DNA of 64,000 nt from Agathobaculum sp. NTUH-O15-33 (GTDB lineage: Bacteria > Bacillota > Clostridia > Oscillospirales > Butyricicoccaceae). Made by a program: the position numbers and the translations under genes. The stretch is from the NCBI RefSeq assembly GCF_033193315.1, contig NZ_CP136187.1, forward strand, positions 2,046,001 to 2,110,000, read 5' to 3'. The notes beneath the pieces are model-generated. The model was not told the origin of the DNA. It saw nothing but the letters and a program-made list of their open reading frames with translations, and did no database searches. Positions within the stretch are counted from its first letter, which is position 1. Each line of letters opens with the position of its first letter. Positions 16,036 through 24,434 of this stretch are shown in pieces.

Positions 16036-17340
16036 TTATAGTATGAAGCCGGCCACGGCTGCAAGAATGAGAGACGCGGGTATAACAGCGCAATAGGAAA
16101 GCATCATCATGTATTTGATTTCCTTGGCCTTGGCCATGCCCATCGCGGCAAACATGTCGCCATTGGGGTAGGCAAGGGTGGTAATCTGTGTGCCGATGGT
16201 CATGATCAGTGTCCAAAGCGGAATCGAAAGATGCAAGCCGTGCGCAAGAGTACCAAACAGATTGTCGATGATGACGGACTGTGCGACGTGCGCGCCGGAA
16301 ATTCCGAAAACACCGATAAAGCTGGCCATAAAGGAAAAGAAGGGCTTGCCGGCGCCGCTCAGAACCGGGGTAAGCATACTGCCCAGCACGTCGAATGCGC
16401 CAGATGCGCTGACATACTTTATAAGAACAGCGGACATGACGAGAAGCAGGAAGATCCAGAGTACCCGGCCGGCGCCTTTCAGGATGTTGACAAAAATTTC
16501 AGTGACAGGCATCCGATAAGAAATACCCGTAACCATGGCGGAAACGAACACGATGATCAACGCAAACTGCGCGCCGCCCTGAGTCGCGATACCGACGCCG
16601 ACCATGATGAAGAGCGTAACCAAAAAGACGATGGTGGCGCGCTTTGATTTCGGACTTGCAACGAATTCCTTGTCCTGATCCACAAGATCCTCAGGGCCAT
16701 AGCACTCCTTATCCGCTGTGATCTTCTGCACGCGCCCGGCCATAAAGTATGTGCAAACCCACATTACAATGGCAAGCGGGAGCACCGAAAGAAGATACGA
16801 CGGATAGGATTGCCCCGTAAGAGACATAACCGTTACCGCGGGAGGACTGAATGGCCCCACGAACAGGCCGGTTTGGCTCGCGCCCAGAAAAATCAGCCCC
16901 AGCGTTGCCGGCGTAATGCCCACTGCGGCTACAAGCGGGATTAAGACCGGAGCAATTACCGCGTTCGCGCCGGCCATGGTGCCCAGCATGGAGACCAGCA
17001 AGATGCCGGAAACCATTGAGGTGAGAATCGCGCGACGCTGCGTGTTGATGCCGATGCGGTTGACGATAAAGCGGACGATGACCTCCGCGACGCCCGTAAC
17101 CCGCAGCACTTCTGCGAGGCCGGCGCCGAACATGACGGTAAGCCCGATTAAGCCCATTGTAGAGCCCATGGCTTCTCCCACGACGTTGCCGAATTTGAGC
17201 AGATTCTCCTGCATTAAAATAGCGCCTATGAGCGAACCAATGATCATATTCATCACAGGATGCACTTTTTTATGGAAGGCCAAGACAATTACGAAAGCCA
17301 ATGGCACTAGACCGAGGATAGGCGGTAGATTAAAAATCAT
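16036..17340 (-). CDS. Permease of the ion-transporter superfamily (GntP/NhaC/DcuC-like)
   Basis: This polytopic membrane protein of 434 residues has about 11-12 hydrophobic segments. The family is suggested by PLAFVIVLAFHKKVHPVMNMIIGSLIGA near the start, VMFGAGLAEVL, MLGTMAGANAVIAPVLIPL and the C-terminal DNLFGTLAHGLHLSIPLWTL. These resemble the gluconate/Na+-H+ antiporter/C4-dicarboxylate carrier superfamily, but I cannot assign the substrate. It precedes the acetamidase gene, so it may carry an amide or amino acid derived substrate. A small upstream frame overlaps its start and could couple translation. Confidence 0.75.
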   Translation of the reverse strand: MIFNLPPILGLVPLAFVIVLAFHKKVHPVMNMIIGSLIGAILMQENLLKFGNVVGEAMGSTMGLIGLTVMFGAGLAEVLRVTGVAEVIVRFIVNRIGINTQRRAILTSMVSGILLVSMLGTMAGANAVIAPVLIPLVAAVGITPATLGLIFLGASQTGLFVGPFSPPAVTVMSLTGQSYPSYLLSVLPLAIVMWVCTYFMAGRVQKITADKECYGPEDLVDQDKEFVASPKSKRATIVFLVTLFIMVGVGIATQGGAQFALIIVFVSAMVTGISYRMPVTEIFVNILKGAGRVLWIFLLLVMSAVLIKYVSASGAFDVLGSMLTPVLSGAGKPFFSFMASFIGVFGISGAHVAQSVIIDNLFGTLAHGLHLSIPLWTLIMTIGTQITTLAYPNGDMFAAMGMAKAKEIKYMMMLSYCAVIPASLILAAVAGFIL

Positions 17341-17530
17341 GAGGATAGCCCCTTTCCATATTCTCTATTTTAAATTGCGACTTCATGATCGCAACCGGTT
17401 TCAGCCGCAGTCCCTTGTCGGTACAATAAGAGTAGGGCCTGAGGAAATCGGCAATGCAACGATGCTTTTGTCCGATATGCTCCTCAAGCCCTACACGATA
17501 GATTTTACCGCCATAAGGCGCTAAAATCAC
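17330..17530 (-). CDS. Possible small ORF upstream of the permease (hypothetical)
   Basis: A 66-codon frame starts at a GTG and ends 11 bases inside the permease gene. It is mildly basic, with one His-Arg-Cys and two further Cys residues, and has no domain I recognise. It fills the otherwise empty 210 bases between the transketolase and permease genes and would translationally couple to the permease. Its ribosome binding site is poor, so it may be non-coding. Confidence 0.3.
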   Translation of the reverse strand: MILAPYGGKIYRVGLEEHIGQKHRCIADFLRPYSYCTDKGLRLKPVAIMKSQFKIENMERGYPHDF

Positions 17531-17552
17531 GAACCAGATATTGTTGCAGCCA

Positions 17553-18518
17553 TTACTGACGCTTCAGCATTTTCTCCAGTGTCGCAACGATACCGTCACA
17601 ATCCATTCCATAATAATGATAGATCGCATCCACAGGGCCGAGGATCGCAAATTCGTCCGGCATGCCGACGCGGCGGAAATTACCCTGATAGCCATTCTCG
17701 CAAAGCACTTCCGCTACCGCGCCGCCCAAACCGCCATTGATCGAGTGATCCTCTACGGTGACGATATTGCCCGTCTTGCTCGCCACGCGCAGGATCGCGT
17801 CCGTATCAAGCGGCTTGATGGTGTGCATATCCAGCACGCCAACGCTTACGCCGTGCTTTTCCTGCATGGTCTTGGCGGCCAGCAGGCACTGATGCAAATT
17901 GGAGCCGCAGGAGATGATATAGGCGTCCGTGCCCGTTATGGTTTCGATCGCCTTGCCGATCTCCAGCTCGTAATCCTCGGCATAGACATTCGGGGAGCCC
18001 GCGCGGTCGATGCGAATGATCATCGGGCCTACAAAATCCATCGAGGCGCGAATAAACTTGCAGCACTGGCCGGCGTCCGCGGGGACGACCACGGTCAGGT
18101 TCGGGATCGCGCGGTAGAGCGCGAGGTCCGCGATATCGTTATGGGTCGGGCCGCCGCCGGCGGTCACGCCCGAGTGCGTGCCGATCAGACGGACATTCAC
18201 GTCGTTGTAGGCGATATCCGTGTGGATCTGATCGGTCGCGCGCAGCGGCAGGAATGGACCGAACACTTGGGAAAATACCGTGCAGCCGGCGAGCGCGAGT
18301 CCGGCGGACGCGCCCACCTGATCGGCTTCGGCAATGCCCATGTTGAAGCAGCGCTCCGGAAACTCCTTGAGCAGCTTGCCCGCGGAGCTGGACGGCGCAA
18401 TATTATCCGAATACGTAAATACAAAATCCTTGCCTTCCTTGGCCATCTTGTAAAGCTCTTCGCCATAAGCTTCACGAGCGTTCGAGACCATTGCATCAAA
18501 ATCAAACGTCATTGCCAT
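17553..18518 (-). CDS. Transketolase-family C-terminal subunit (pair 1)
   Basis: This is the pyrimidine-binding plus C-terminal domains of a split transketolase, 321 residues. It shows FNMGIAEADQVGASAGLALAG, with the catalytic Glu of the TPP-activating motif. It also has GTHSGVTAGGGPTHNDIADLALYRAIPNLTVVVPAD, and the C-terminal domain VLDMHTIKPLDTDAIL / EDHSINGGLGGAVAEVL. It follows the N-terminal subunit by 6 bases and forms the holoenzyme with it. It transfers two-carbon ketol units; the exact sugar is unknown. It sits in the alanine dehydrogenase / reductase cluster, not with pentose phosphate genes. Confidence 0.92.
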   Translation of the reverse strand: MAMTFDFDAMVSNAREAYGEELYKMAKEGKDFVFTYSDNIAPSSSAGKLLKEFPERCFNMGIAEADQVGASAGLALAGCTVFSQVFGPFLPLRATDQIHTDIAYNDVNVRLIGTHSGVTAGGGPTHNDIADLALYRAIPNLTVVVPADAGQCCKFIRASMDFVGPMIIRIDRAGSPNVYAEDYELEIGKAIETITGTDAYIISCGSNLHQCLLAAKTMQEKHGVSVGVLDMHTIKPLDTDAILRVASKTGNIVTVEDHSINGGLGGAVAEVLCENGYQGNFRRVGMPDEFAILGPVDAIYHYYGMDCDGIVATLEKMLKRQ

Positions 18519-18524
18519 AAATCA

Positions 18525-19385
18525 TCACGCCTTTCTCATCTTTTCGAGCTCTGCAAGGGCAGTCTTCAGGTCATCGTCGCCAATGCCGCCGCCATGCCAC
18601 TTATAGTTGCCCTCCATAAAGCTAACGCCCTTACCCTTGACCGTATTCGAGATGATAAACGTCGGCTTGGCCTCCTTGGAACAGTCGAGCGGCGGCAGTT
18701 TATCGAATGCCGCGCAAACCTGCGCGATATCATTACCGTCCTCGATCTCAATGACATTCCAGCCGAACGCGCGTACCTTTTCATCGACCGGGTCAATGTT
18801 CATGACATCGCGGGTATTGCCGGTCATCTGAAGTTGGTTTTTGTCAAGAATGCAAACCAGATTGTTCAGCTTGTAATGGCCGCCGGCCATCAAGGCTTCC
18901 CAGTTTGTGCCTTCATCGAATTCGCCGTCGCCGATCGTTACGATGACACGGTAGTTTTCTTTTCGGTAGCGCGCGCCGAGTGCATAGCCGACCGCGATCG
19001 GCAGGCCATGACCAAGAGAACCCGCCGAGACCTCGATCTGCGGGCACTTTTTGCGGTTGGAGTGCATGCCGAACTCATAAGTGTCCAGACTTTCAAAGTG
19101 CTTAACCATGTAGTCCTGCGTATACGCGCCGAGATCGGAGAAAATCGTGAACAGGGTTTCCGAGCAATGGCCCTTGGACAGGATGAAGCGGTCGCGCCCC
19201 TCCATGTGCGGATCCATCACATCATAGTTTAAGTACTTGTAATACATTGCGACCGCCACTTCCACAAGGGACAGTTCACCGCCAAGGTGTCCCATTCCGA
19301 TACGGTGGATAAAGGTCAGCAGATTGCGCCGGATATCGATACATTTGTTTTCTAATTCGGCGACGGTTTGTAATTTTTCTCTCAT
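18525..19385 (-). CDS. Transketolase-family N-terminal subunit (pair 1, atypical GHLGG)
   Basis: This is the TPP pyrophosphate-binding half of a split transketolase, 286 residues. The cofactor motif is intact (GDGEFDEGTNWEA...DKNQLQMTG). However, the canonical GHPGG is GHLGGELS here, and the usual LQGHP loop is replaced by YEFGMHSNRKKCPQ. These are positions that line the donor/acceptor pocket in transketolases, so a non-standard substrate is plausible (inference). AAAGGATG precedes the start. Compare the second pair at 40885-42650, which keeps the canonical motifs. Confidence 0.9.
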   Translation of the reverse strand: MREKLQTVAELENKCIDIRRNLLTFIHRIGMGHLGGELSLVEVAVAMYYKYLNYDVMDPHMEGRDRFILSKGHCSETLFTIFSDLGAYTQDYMVKHFESLDTYEFGMHSNRKKCPQIEVSAGSLGHGLPIAVGYALGARYRKENYRVIVTIGDGEFDEGTNWEALMAGGHYKLNNLVCILDKNQLQMTGNTRDVMNIDPVDEKVRAFGWNVIEIEDGNDIAQVCAAFDKLPPLDCSKEAKPTFIISNTVKGKGVSFMEGNYKWHGGGIGDDDLKTALAELEKMRKA

Positions 19386-19412
19386 TACGAATCATCCTTT
19401 CCTAACGGCATT

Positions 19413-20525
19413 TCAAAACAGGGTGGCGGGGTCTGTATAAGCAAGGCCGAGGCTTGCGGCCACTTCTTTACAGGTGAGCTTACCGTTGTAGGTGTTAAGG
19501 CCCAGCATAAATCCGGGGTCTGTCTTGAGCGCCGCCTCCGCGCCCATGCGGGCAAGCATTAGGCCATAGGGCAGCGTGGCGTTCGTCAGCGCCAGCGTAC
19601 TGGTGCGCGCCACGGCGCCGGGCATGTTGGCTACGCAGTAGTGCACCACGCCGTCCACCACGAAGGTGGGCGCGTCATGGTAGGTCGCCTTGGTGGTCTC
19701 GGCGCAGCCGCCCTGATCCACCGCCACGTCGACGATTACGCTGCCGGGCTTCATCTTTTTCAGGTATTCTTTTTTGATGAGCTTGGGCGCGGTCGCGCCG
19801 GGAATGAGCACCGCGCCGATCACAAGATCCGCCGAAGCCACCTCGCGCTCGATAGCGGCTTCCGTGCTGTACAGCGTTTGCAAACGCGCGCCAAAGATAT
19901 CGTCGAGATAGGTCAGCCGGTTCAAGTTTTTGTCCAGAATGGTCACCTGAGCGCCCAATCCCAAGGCCATTTTTGCAGCGTTGGTGCCCACTACGCCGCC
20001 GCCCAGAATGACGACCTTCGCCCGCTCCACACCGGGCACGCCGCACAGCAGCAGGCCCATGCCGCCCATGGGTTTTTCAAGGGTCTTGGCGCCTTCCAGC
20101 GCTGAAAGCCGCCCGGCCACTTCGCTCATGGGCTTCAGGAGCGGCAGTCCGCCGGTCTTGTCGCGGATCGTCTCATAGGCGATGGACTTCACGCCGTTCT
20201 GCAGCAGCGCATCGGTCTGCGGCCTATCCGCGGCCAGATGCAGGTAGGTATACAGGATCTGGTCCTGACGCATCATCGGATACTCCTCGGCCAGCGGTTC
20301 CTTTACTTTTACCACCATGTCGCAGGTATCCCACACGGCCTTGGCATCCGGTAAAATTTGCGCGCCGGCCGCCTTGTACTCCGCATCGGTAAAGCCGCTA
20401 CCTTCCCCCGCCCCGGCCTGCATGTATACTTCGTTGCCTTGGGAAATATATTCCCGGGCGTTGTCGGGCGTCAGCCCAACGCGGAACTCCAACTTCTTAA
20501 TTTCCTTTACGCAACCAACTTTCAT
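19413..20525 (-). CDS. ald: Alanine dehydrogenase
   Basis: This enzyme catalyses NAD-dependent oxidative deamination of L-alanine to pyruvate and ammonia, or the reverse. It is 370 residues, the exact family size. It starts MKVGCVKEIKKLEFRVGLTP, the conserved N-terminus, with the substrate-binding Arg of the FRVGL motif. Other features are KVKEPLAEEYPMM, the nucleotide fold VILGGGVVGTNAAKMA and VDVAVDQGGCAETT. An upstream in-frame start at 20579 is rejected because GAAGGAG lies just before the ATG at 20525. Its position before the split transketolase suggests supply of pyruvate or disposal of amino groups with the nearby aminotransferase. Confidence 0.95.
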   Translation of the reverse strand: MKVGCVKEIKKLEFRVGLTPDNAREYISQGNEVYMQAGAGEGSGFTDAEYKAAGAQILPDAKAVWDTCDMVVKVKEPLAEEYPMMRQDQILYTYLHLAADRPQTDALLQNGVKSIAYETIRDKTGGLPLLKPMSEVAGRLSALEGAKTLEKPMGGMGLLLCGVPGVERAKVVILGGGVVGTNAAKMALGLGAQVTILDKNLNRLTYLDDIFGARLQTLYSTEAAIEREVASADLVIGAVLIPGATAPKLIKKEYLKKMKPGSVIVDVAVDQGGCAETTKATYHDAPTFVVDGVVHYCVANMPGAVARTSTLALTNATLPYGLMLARMGAEAALKTDPGFMLGLNTYNGKLTCKEVAASLGLAYTDPATLF

Positions 20526-20591
20526 AATTGCATTCGCTCCTTCTATCAATTTAAAATGAGGGTTTGGGTTTTTACACAAGGGGTTGACGCG

Positions 20592-22091
20592 CTAATCCGC
20601 CTGACTCAACTCATGCTCTACCGTTTGACGTGCCGATGAGCGGGCTTGATTTTCCTCAGCGTACCTGCTAACCTGTTTGTCGCTCAGCCCGAAGAACAGT
20701 TGCACGATCAGCTGTGCCAGAGTAAACACCGCCGGTATGACAAACGCCACAATGAGCAGGCCGGACAACGCGGTAGCCGTTTGGGCCTGATTCGGGACAT
20801 AGCCCACCATATCGAGCAGGCCGCCCATAAGCTGCGCGCCAATGGCGCCGCCCACGGTAAGGCAGATGGCATGAAGCGCATAGATCATACCGGGTTGGTA
20901 CTGCCCCGTTTTCCACGCGCCGTACTCCACCACGTTGGGTAGCAGCACGAGTACAAAGGAGTAGTGCAGACCTGTGAGCAAGCCGTTGACTGTAAATACG
21001 AAAAACAGAGCGCCGTATTTCATGGACGCCGCCGCCGCGCTTGGTCCCATGCCCTTACACATAAACCAGAACAGCATGGTAAACACGACGCTGAGTGCCA
21101 TGGTGATGAGAAAAGCGCGGTTGGCGTCTTTCACGAAGTGGATAACAGGCTTGAGCAGCATGGCGCCCACCACCATGGCCACGGTGGTCACAAACATGGC
21201 CATGGGTTGGAAATCTGGCAGATTCAGGTAATAATTAAAGACATAGATCAGCGAACCGTTGCGGATTGCCTGCAGGATATATTGGAAAGCGACGCCGATT
21301 ACCAGCACCACAGCCGGCCTGTTTTGGACAATATTCTTTACCTGACGCACCACCGGCTCGTGTTCCGTACTCACCAGATGCGGGCGGGGCGTTCCGTCGG
21401 CGTTGAGCTCATACTTTTTGGTCACGCCGACCACACCGAGCAGCGTCAGCATGCTGAACAGAGCGATGACCACCGACGTCCAGAAGAAGCCCTGTTTCAT
21501 GTTGCCGCTGCTGCCGCCAAACAGGTTCACCATGGGCATCATCATGGAAGATACGATGACCTGTCCCCCATTTAAAAAGATCGTTGTGATGCCGGCTACC
21601 GTGGCCCGTTCCTCCACGTTCTTGGTCATGTTTGTGATCTGGGACGTCATTGGGATCAAGCACAGGGTGGCGCCGATCGAGCCGTACGCGCCATAGGTGA
21701 CCACTGACCATATCACCTTGGCGGTCATACTGAAGCCGGGTATCGCGGTGAAAACACCAATGAACAGCAGCGTGATCGGCGCGATGGAAAGAATAATCCA
21801 AGAGCGGTATTTGCCCCAGGGCAAATTGAAGCGGTCCACCGCCCAGCCCATCAGCACATCGGTGAAGGCGTCGAAAAATCGCGCGCCGAGTATGATGGTA
21901 CCCGCAAGCACGGCGCTGATGCCCAGCACATCGGTATAAAAATACATTAGGTAATAGCCAAAGGCCACCCAAGCGATATTGGTTCCCAAACCGGACCCTG
22001 CCGCATAGAGAATTTTATCGATCAGGGGGAGCTTAGCCGTCGGGGAAAAGCTAACTTTCTCATAGGTTTTCGCTTTGCTTAGCGTACTCAA
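20592..22091 (-). CDS. GPH-family (sugar/glycoside:cation) symporter, MFS superfamily
   Basis: This polytopic permease of about 499 residues has 12 predicted membrane segments. GPH hallmarks are DKILYAAGSGLGTNIAWVAFGYYLMYFYTDVLGI, ARFFDAFTDVLMGWAVDR and WGKYRSWI (the cytoplasmic loop). In the second half, LHYSFVLVLLPNVVEYGAWKTGQ matches the related loop with VDYGEWKTG. It would import a glycoside, pentoside, hexuronide or a related acid by cation symport. A TTG at 22091 is best spaced from AGGAG; a GTG at 22100 is the alternative. It is located between the reductase and alanine dehydrogenase genes on the same strand. Confidence 0.88.
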   Translation of the reverse strand: MSTLSKAKTYEKVSFSPTAKLPLIDKILYAAGSGLGTNIAWVAFGYYLMYFYTDVLGISAVLAGTIILGARFFDAFTDVLMGWAVDRFNLPWGKYRSWIILSIAPITLLFIGVFTAIPGFSMTAKVIWSVVTYGAYGSIGATLCLIPMTSQITNMTKNVEERATVAGITTIFLNGGQVIVSSMMMPMVNLFGGSSGNMKQGFFWTSVVIALFSMLTLLGVVGVTKKYELNADGTPRPHLVSTEHEPVVRQVKNIVQNRPAVVLVIGVAFQYILQAIRNGSLIYVFNYYLNLPDFQPMAMFVTTVAMVVGAMLLKPVIHFVKDANRAFLITMALSVVFTMLFWFMCKGMGPSAAAASMKYGALFFVFTVNGLLTGLHYSFVLVLLPNVVEYGAWKTGQYQPGMIYALHAICLTVGGAIGAQLMGGLLDMVGYVPNQAQTATALSGLLIVAFVIPAVFTLAQLIVQLFFGLSDKQVSRYAEENQARSSARQTVEHELSQAD

Positions 22092-22147
22092 TAAGAACAC
22101 CTCTCCTATTCATCCCGCATATACGTCCGTGAAGCTTGTTCCGGCTA

Positions 22148-24091
22148 TTACAGTTCATTGGCCAGATAGAACGCTTCGTGGATCGCATCAATGGCAAGCC
22201 GCGCTTCCTTGGCGTCACCGATCAAAGCATAGGGAATATTCGCCGCGGCCGCAATAGCGGCCAGTGTATGCTGGGGACGATAACCGGTCGCGAGCACCAC
22301 ACTGTCGGCTTCCAGAGTATGCTCATTCCCTTCGCCGTCGCGGATTTGGATCGCCCCCTCGGCGATGGACAGGCAGGCGGTGTTCAGCCAAACGGGAATC
22401 TGATTCTTTTCCACATATTCCGCCACATAATGCTGCTTGTACATATCCGCCTTGGGAACCATCTGAGCCATCATCTCCACGATGGTGACGTCCTTGCCGA
22501 GCGCGGTCAGGAACTCGCCCGTCTCTGCGCCGACCAAACCGCCGCCCAGAATGACCACGCGCCGCCCTGTCTTGGCGTTGCCCGCGAGCACGTCCCGCGC
22601 GAGTACGGCGCGCTCCACGCCGGGAATCGGCGGCACCGCCGGGCTTGCGCCTATGGCGATCACGACATAGTCCGGCCGCTCCTCGCGCAAAAGCTGGTCA
22701 TCCACCTTGCAGTTGCAGCGGATTTCAACCCCCGCTTCCTTTGCCTGACGGACTCGCCTGAGCACCGCGTCAGCGATCTCCTGCTTGCCGGGCGGTACGC
22801 TTGCCAGCATGAATTCGCCGCCGCATTCCGGCTGGGCTTCGCATAGCGTCACGGCATGGCCGCGGTTTTGCAGTATCGTGGCCGCCGTAAGGCCCGCTAC
22901 GCCGCCGCCGGCCACCAGCACGCGCAGGCTTTTTTTCGCCGGGGTTTGCTGCATCATAAACTCGTGCCCGCACAGCGGGTTTTGCATACAGGTAAGGTGG
23001 GGTCCGTTCGGCGAGGTGCCGTAGCGGCTGATACAACCCTGATTGCAGCCGATACACTTGACGATATCCTCCGCGCGCCCCTCCTGCGCCTTGCGCACAA
23101 AATCGTGGTCGGCCAGCTGGGCTCTGCCCATGGATACGAAATCCGCCAGCCCCTCCGCCAGCACGTGCTCCGCCAGAGCGGGGTCGTTGATGCGGCCCAC
23201 CGCGATGACCGGCACCGACACCGCGGCCTTTACCGCGGCGGCGTTGGACACGTTAAAGCCGGGCTTGTGCTGAATGGGCGGAATCATATCCCACAGGTCG
23301 CCGTAGCTGCCGATCGAGACATGGATGGCGTCCGCGCCCGCCGCCTCGGCCAGCTTGGCCGCCTGCACCGCCTGCGGGGTGGTCATCGCGTCGGGCGACG
23401 GCACGCGCTCCTCGGCGCTCATACGGAACAGAACCGGGTAATCGTCCCCCACCTGACGGCGCACCTCACGAATGACCTCGCAGGCGAAACGCATACGGTT
23501 TTCCATGGAGCCGCCGTATTCGTCCTGCCGCCTGTTGCTCCACGCGCTCGTGAACTGGCCGATCAGGTAGCCGTGCGCTCCGTGCACCTCCACTGCGTCG
23601 GCTCCGGCCTCCTTGGCGCGGCGGGCCGCGTCGCCAAAGCTCTTCACGATTTCGGCAATATCCGCCGCCGTCATTTCACGCGGCACCGGCATGCCCTCCA
23701 TCCCCGGAATAGGCACTGGAATAGCGCTGGGAGCAATGGCTTCAAAGCCTGTTTCGCCGGGCATCGTCTGGCGGCCGGCGTGCCAAAGCTGCACGCACAG
23801 CCTGCCGCCCTCCTGATGGATCGCCTCCGCCAGCTTGCGGAAGCCGGAGATAAAGCTGTCGTCATACAGGGCGGGCGAGCAAGGGATATGGGTGGTTTCA
23901 TGTACGGCCACATACTCCGTAATGTTCATGGCGCAGCCGCCCCGGGCTCTGGCCGCATGGTATGCGCACAGGCGCGGTCCCACGGTATAATCCTTTTCCG
24001 CCATACAGGTGGCCATCGCGGGCATAATCACACGGTTGCGCAGCGTGATCGTGCCAATCTTGCCGGGAGAAAACAAATGCTTGAATGACAT
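22148..24091 (-). CDS. FMN/FAD/4Fe-4S ene-reductase (FadH / NADH:flavin oxidoreductase family)
   Basis: This 647-residue protein has the architecture of 2,4-dienoyl-CoA reductase and trimethylamine dehydrogenase. An N-terminal old-yellow-enzyme TIM barrel binds FMN (LFSPGKIGTITLRNRVIMPAM, then VEVHGAHGYLIGQFTSAWSNRR, conserved). A cysteine cluster near 345-370 (CIGCNQGC...CMQNP) ligates a 4Fe-4S centre. A C-terminal FAD/NAD domain follows (VAGGGVAGLTAATIL and VILGGGLVGAETGEFL). It would reduce an activated double bond with NAD(P)H. It is the first gene of the minus-strand cluster, divergent from a PLP aminotransferase; the actual enoate substrate is unknown. Confidence 0.93.
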   Translation of the reverse strand: MSFKHLFSPGKIGTITLRNRVIMPAMATCMAEKDYTVGPRLCAYHAARARGGCAMNITEYVAVHETTHIPCSPALYDDSFISGFRKLAEAIHQEGGRLCVQLWHAGRQTMPGETGFEAIAPSAIPVPIPGMEGMPVPREMTAADIAEIVKSFGDAARRAKEAGADAVEVHGAHGYLIGQFTSAWSNRRQDEYGGSMENRMRFACEVIREVRRQVGDDYPVLFRMSAEERVPSPDAMTTPQAVQAAKLAEAAGADAIHVSIGSYGDLWDMIPPIQHKPGFNVSNAAAVKAAVSVPVIAVGRINDPALAEHVLAEGLADFVSMGRAQLADHDFVRKAQEGRAEDIVKCIGCNQGCISRYGTSPNGPHLTCMQNPLCGHEFMMQQTPAKKSLRVLVAGGGVAGLTAATILQNRGHAVTLCEAQPECGGEFMLASVPPGKQEIADAVLRRVRQAKEAGVEIRCNCKVDDQLLREERPDYVVIAIGASPAVPPIPGVERAVLARDVLAGNAKTGRRVVILGGGLVGAETGEFLTALGKDVTIVEMMAQMVPKADMYKQHYVAEYVEKNQIPVWLNTACLSIAEGAIQIRDGEGNEHTLEADSVVLATGYRPQHTLAAIAAAANIPYALIGDAKEARLAIDAIHEAFYLANEL

Positions 24092-24107
24092 AAAATGTCC
24101 TCCTTAC

Positions 24108-24139
24108 ACGGGCGGCGTTGCGTTCCGCCCGTTTTTTTT
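24108..24139 (+). terminator. Terminator-like hairpin in the leader of the reductase gene, plus-strand polarity
   Basis: ACGGGCGG (24108-24115) pairs with CCGCCCGT (24125-24132), and eight T residues follow on the plus strand. It would stop plus-strand transcription, yet no plus-strand gene ends here. On the minus strand the hairpin is in the 5' leader, 17 bases from the reductase start codon and right before its AAGGAGG. Confidence 0.55.
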
Positions 24140-24324
24140 CGCTTCTGCCTGTCAGGATCAATTAGGAAGCACTGCATTCCATCTCTCATTCAGCATTCCA
24201 TCGGAGATACTGTGCCCATCATAAAGTCTGTCCTTTTTAAACGCAAGAGGTTTGCCCCAAGTCCGAAAAGCTTTTTGTTTGGACCGGGCAAAACCAAAAA
24301 TTTTTCGCCATTTGCCGCATGCGC

Positions 24325-24353
24325 TTTACACCGCCGCCCTTTCTGTGTACTAT
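24325..24353 (+). promoter_or_regulatory. Sigma-A promoter of the aminotransferase gene
   Basis: TTTACA (24325-24330) and TACTAT (24348-24353) are 17 bases apart. The predicted start is near 24360, leaving about a 75-base leader before the ATG at 24435. Confidence 0.7.
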
Positions 24354-24434
24354 GATAGCAGCTTCTGTTGCAGGCAAGCACGCACCGCATTCTCCATCCA
24401 GTACGCTTTTAACACTGAAATGGAGGAAAATATT

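Larger units (their letters stand above)
24092..24434. promoter_or_regulatory. Divergent region between reductase and aminotransferase genes
   Basis: This 343-base gene-free region contains three things. A G+C-rich hairpin with a plus-strand T-run lies at 24108-24139. A 10-base direct repeat (GCATTCCATC) starts near 24173 and 24190 and is of unknown meaning. A good plus-strand promoter for the aminotransferase lies at 24325-24353. I see no clear minus-strand promoter for the long reductase cluster. Confidence 0.55.

Noticed and set aside
17541..19232. A 563-codon open frame on the plus strand opposite the transketolase pair
   Set aside because: It is exactly antisense to two genes with intact catalytic motifs, has low-complexity His/Arg/Asp composition and no start signal; G+C-rich codon usage of the real genes explains it.
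17553..19385. Sulfoquinovose (sulfo-transketolase) pathway
   Set aside because: The split transketolase would fit, but none of the expected isomerases or the sulfolactaldehyde enzymes are adjacent, so I do not claim it.
22856..24088. A 410-codon open frame on the plus strand opposite the ene-reductase
   Set aside because: Antisense shadow of a fully recognisable flavoprotein; its sequence is Arg/His/Ala-rich without any domain.
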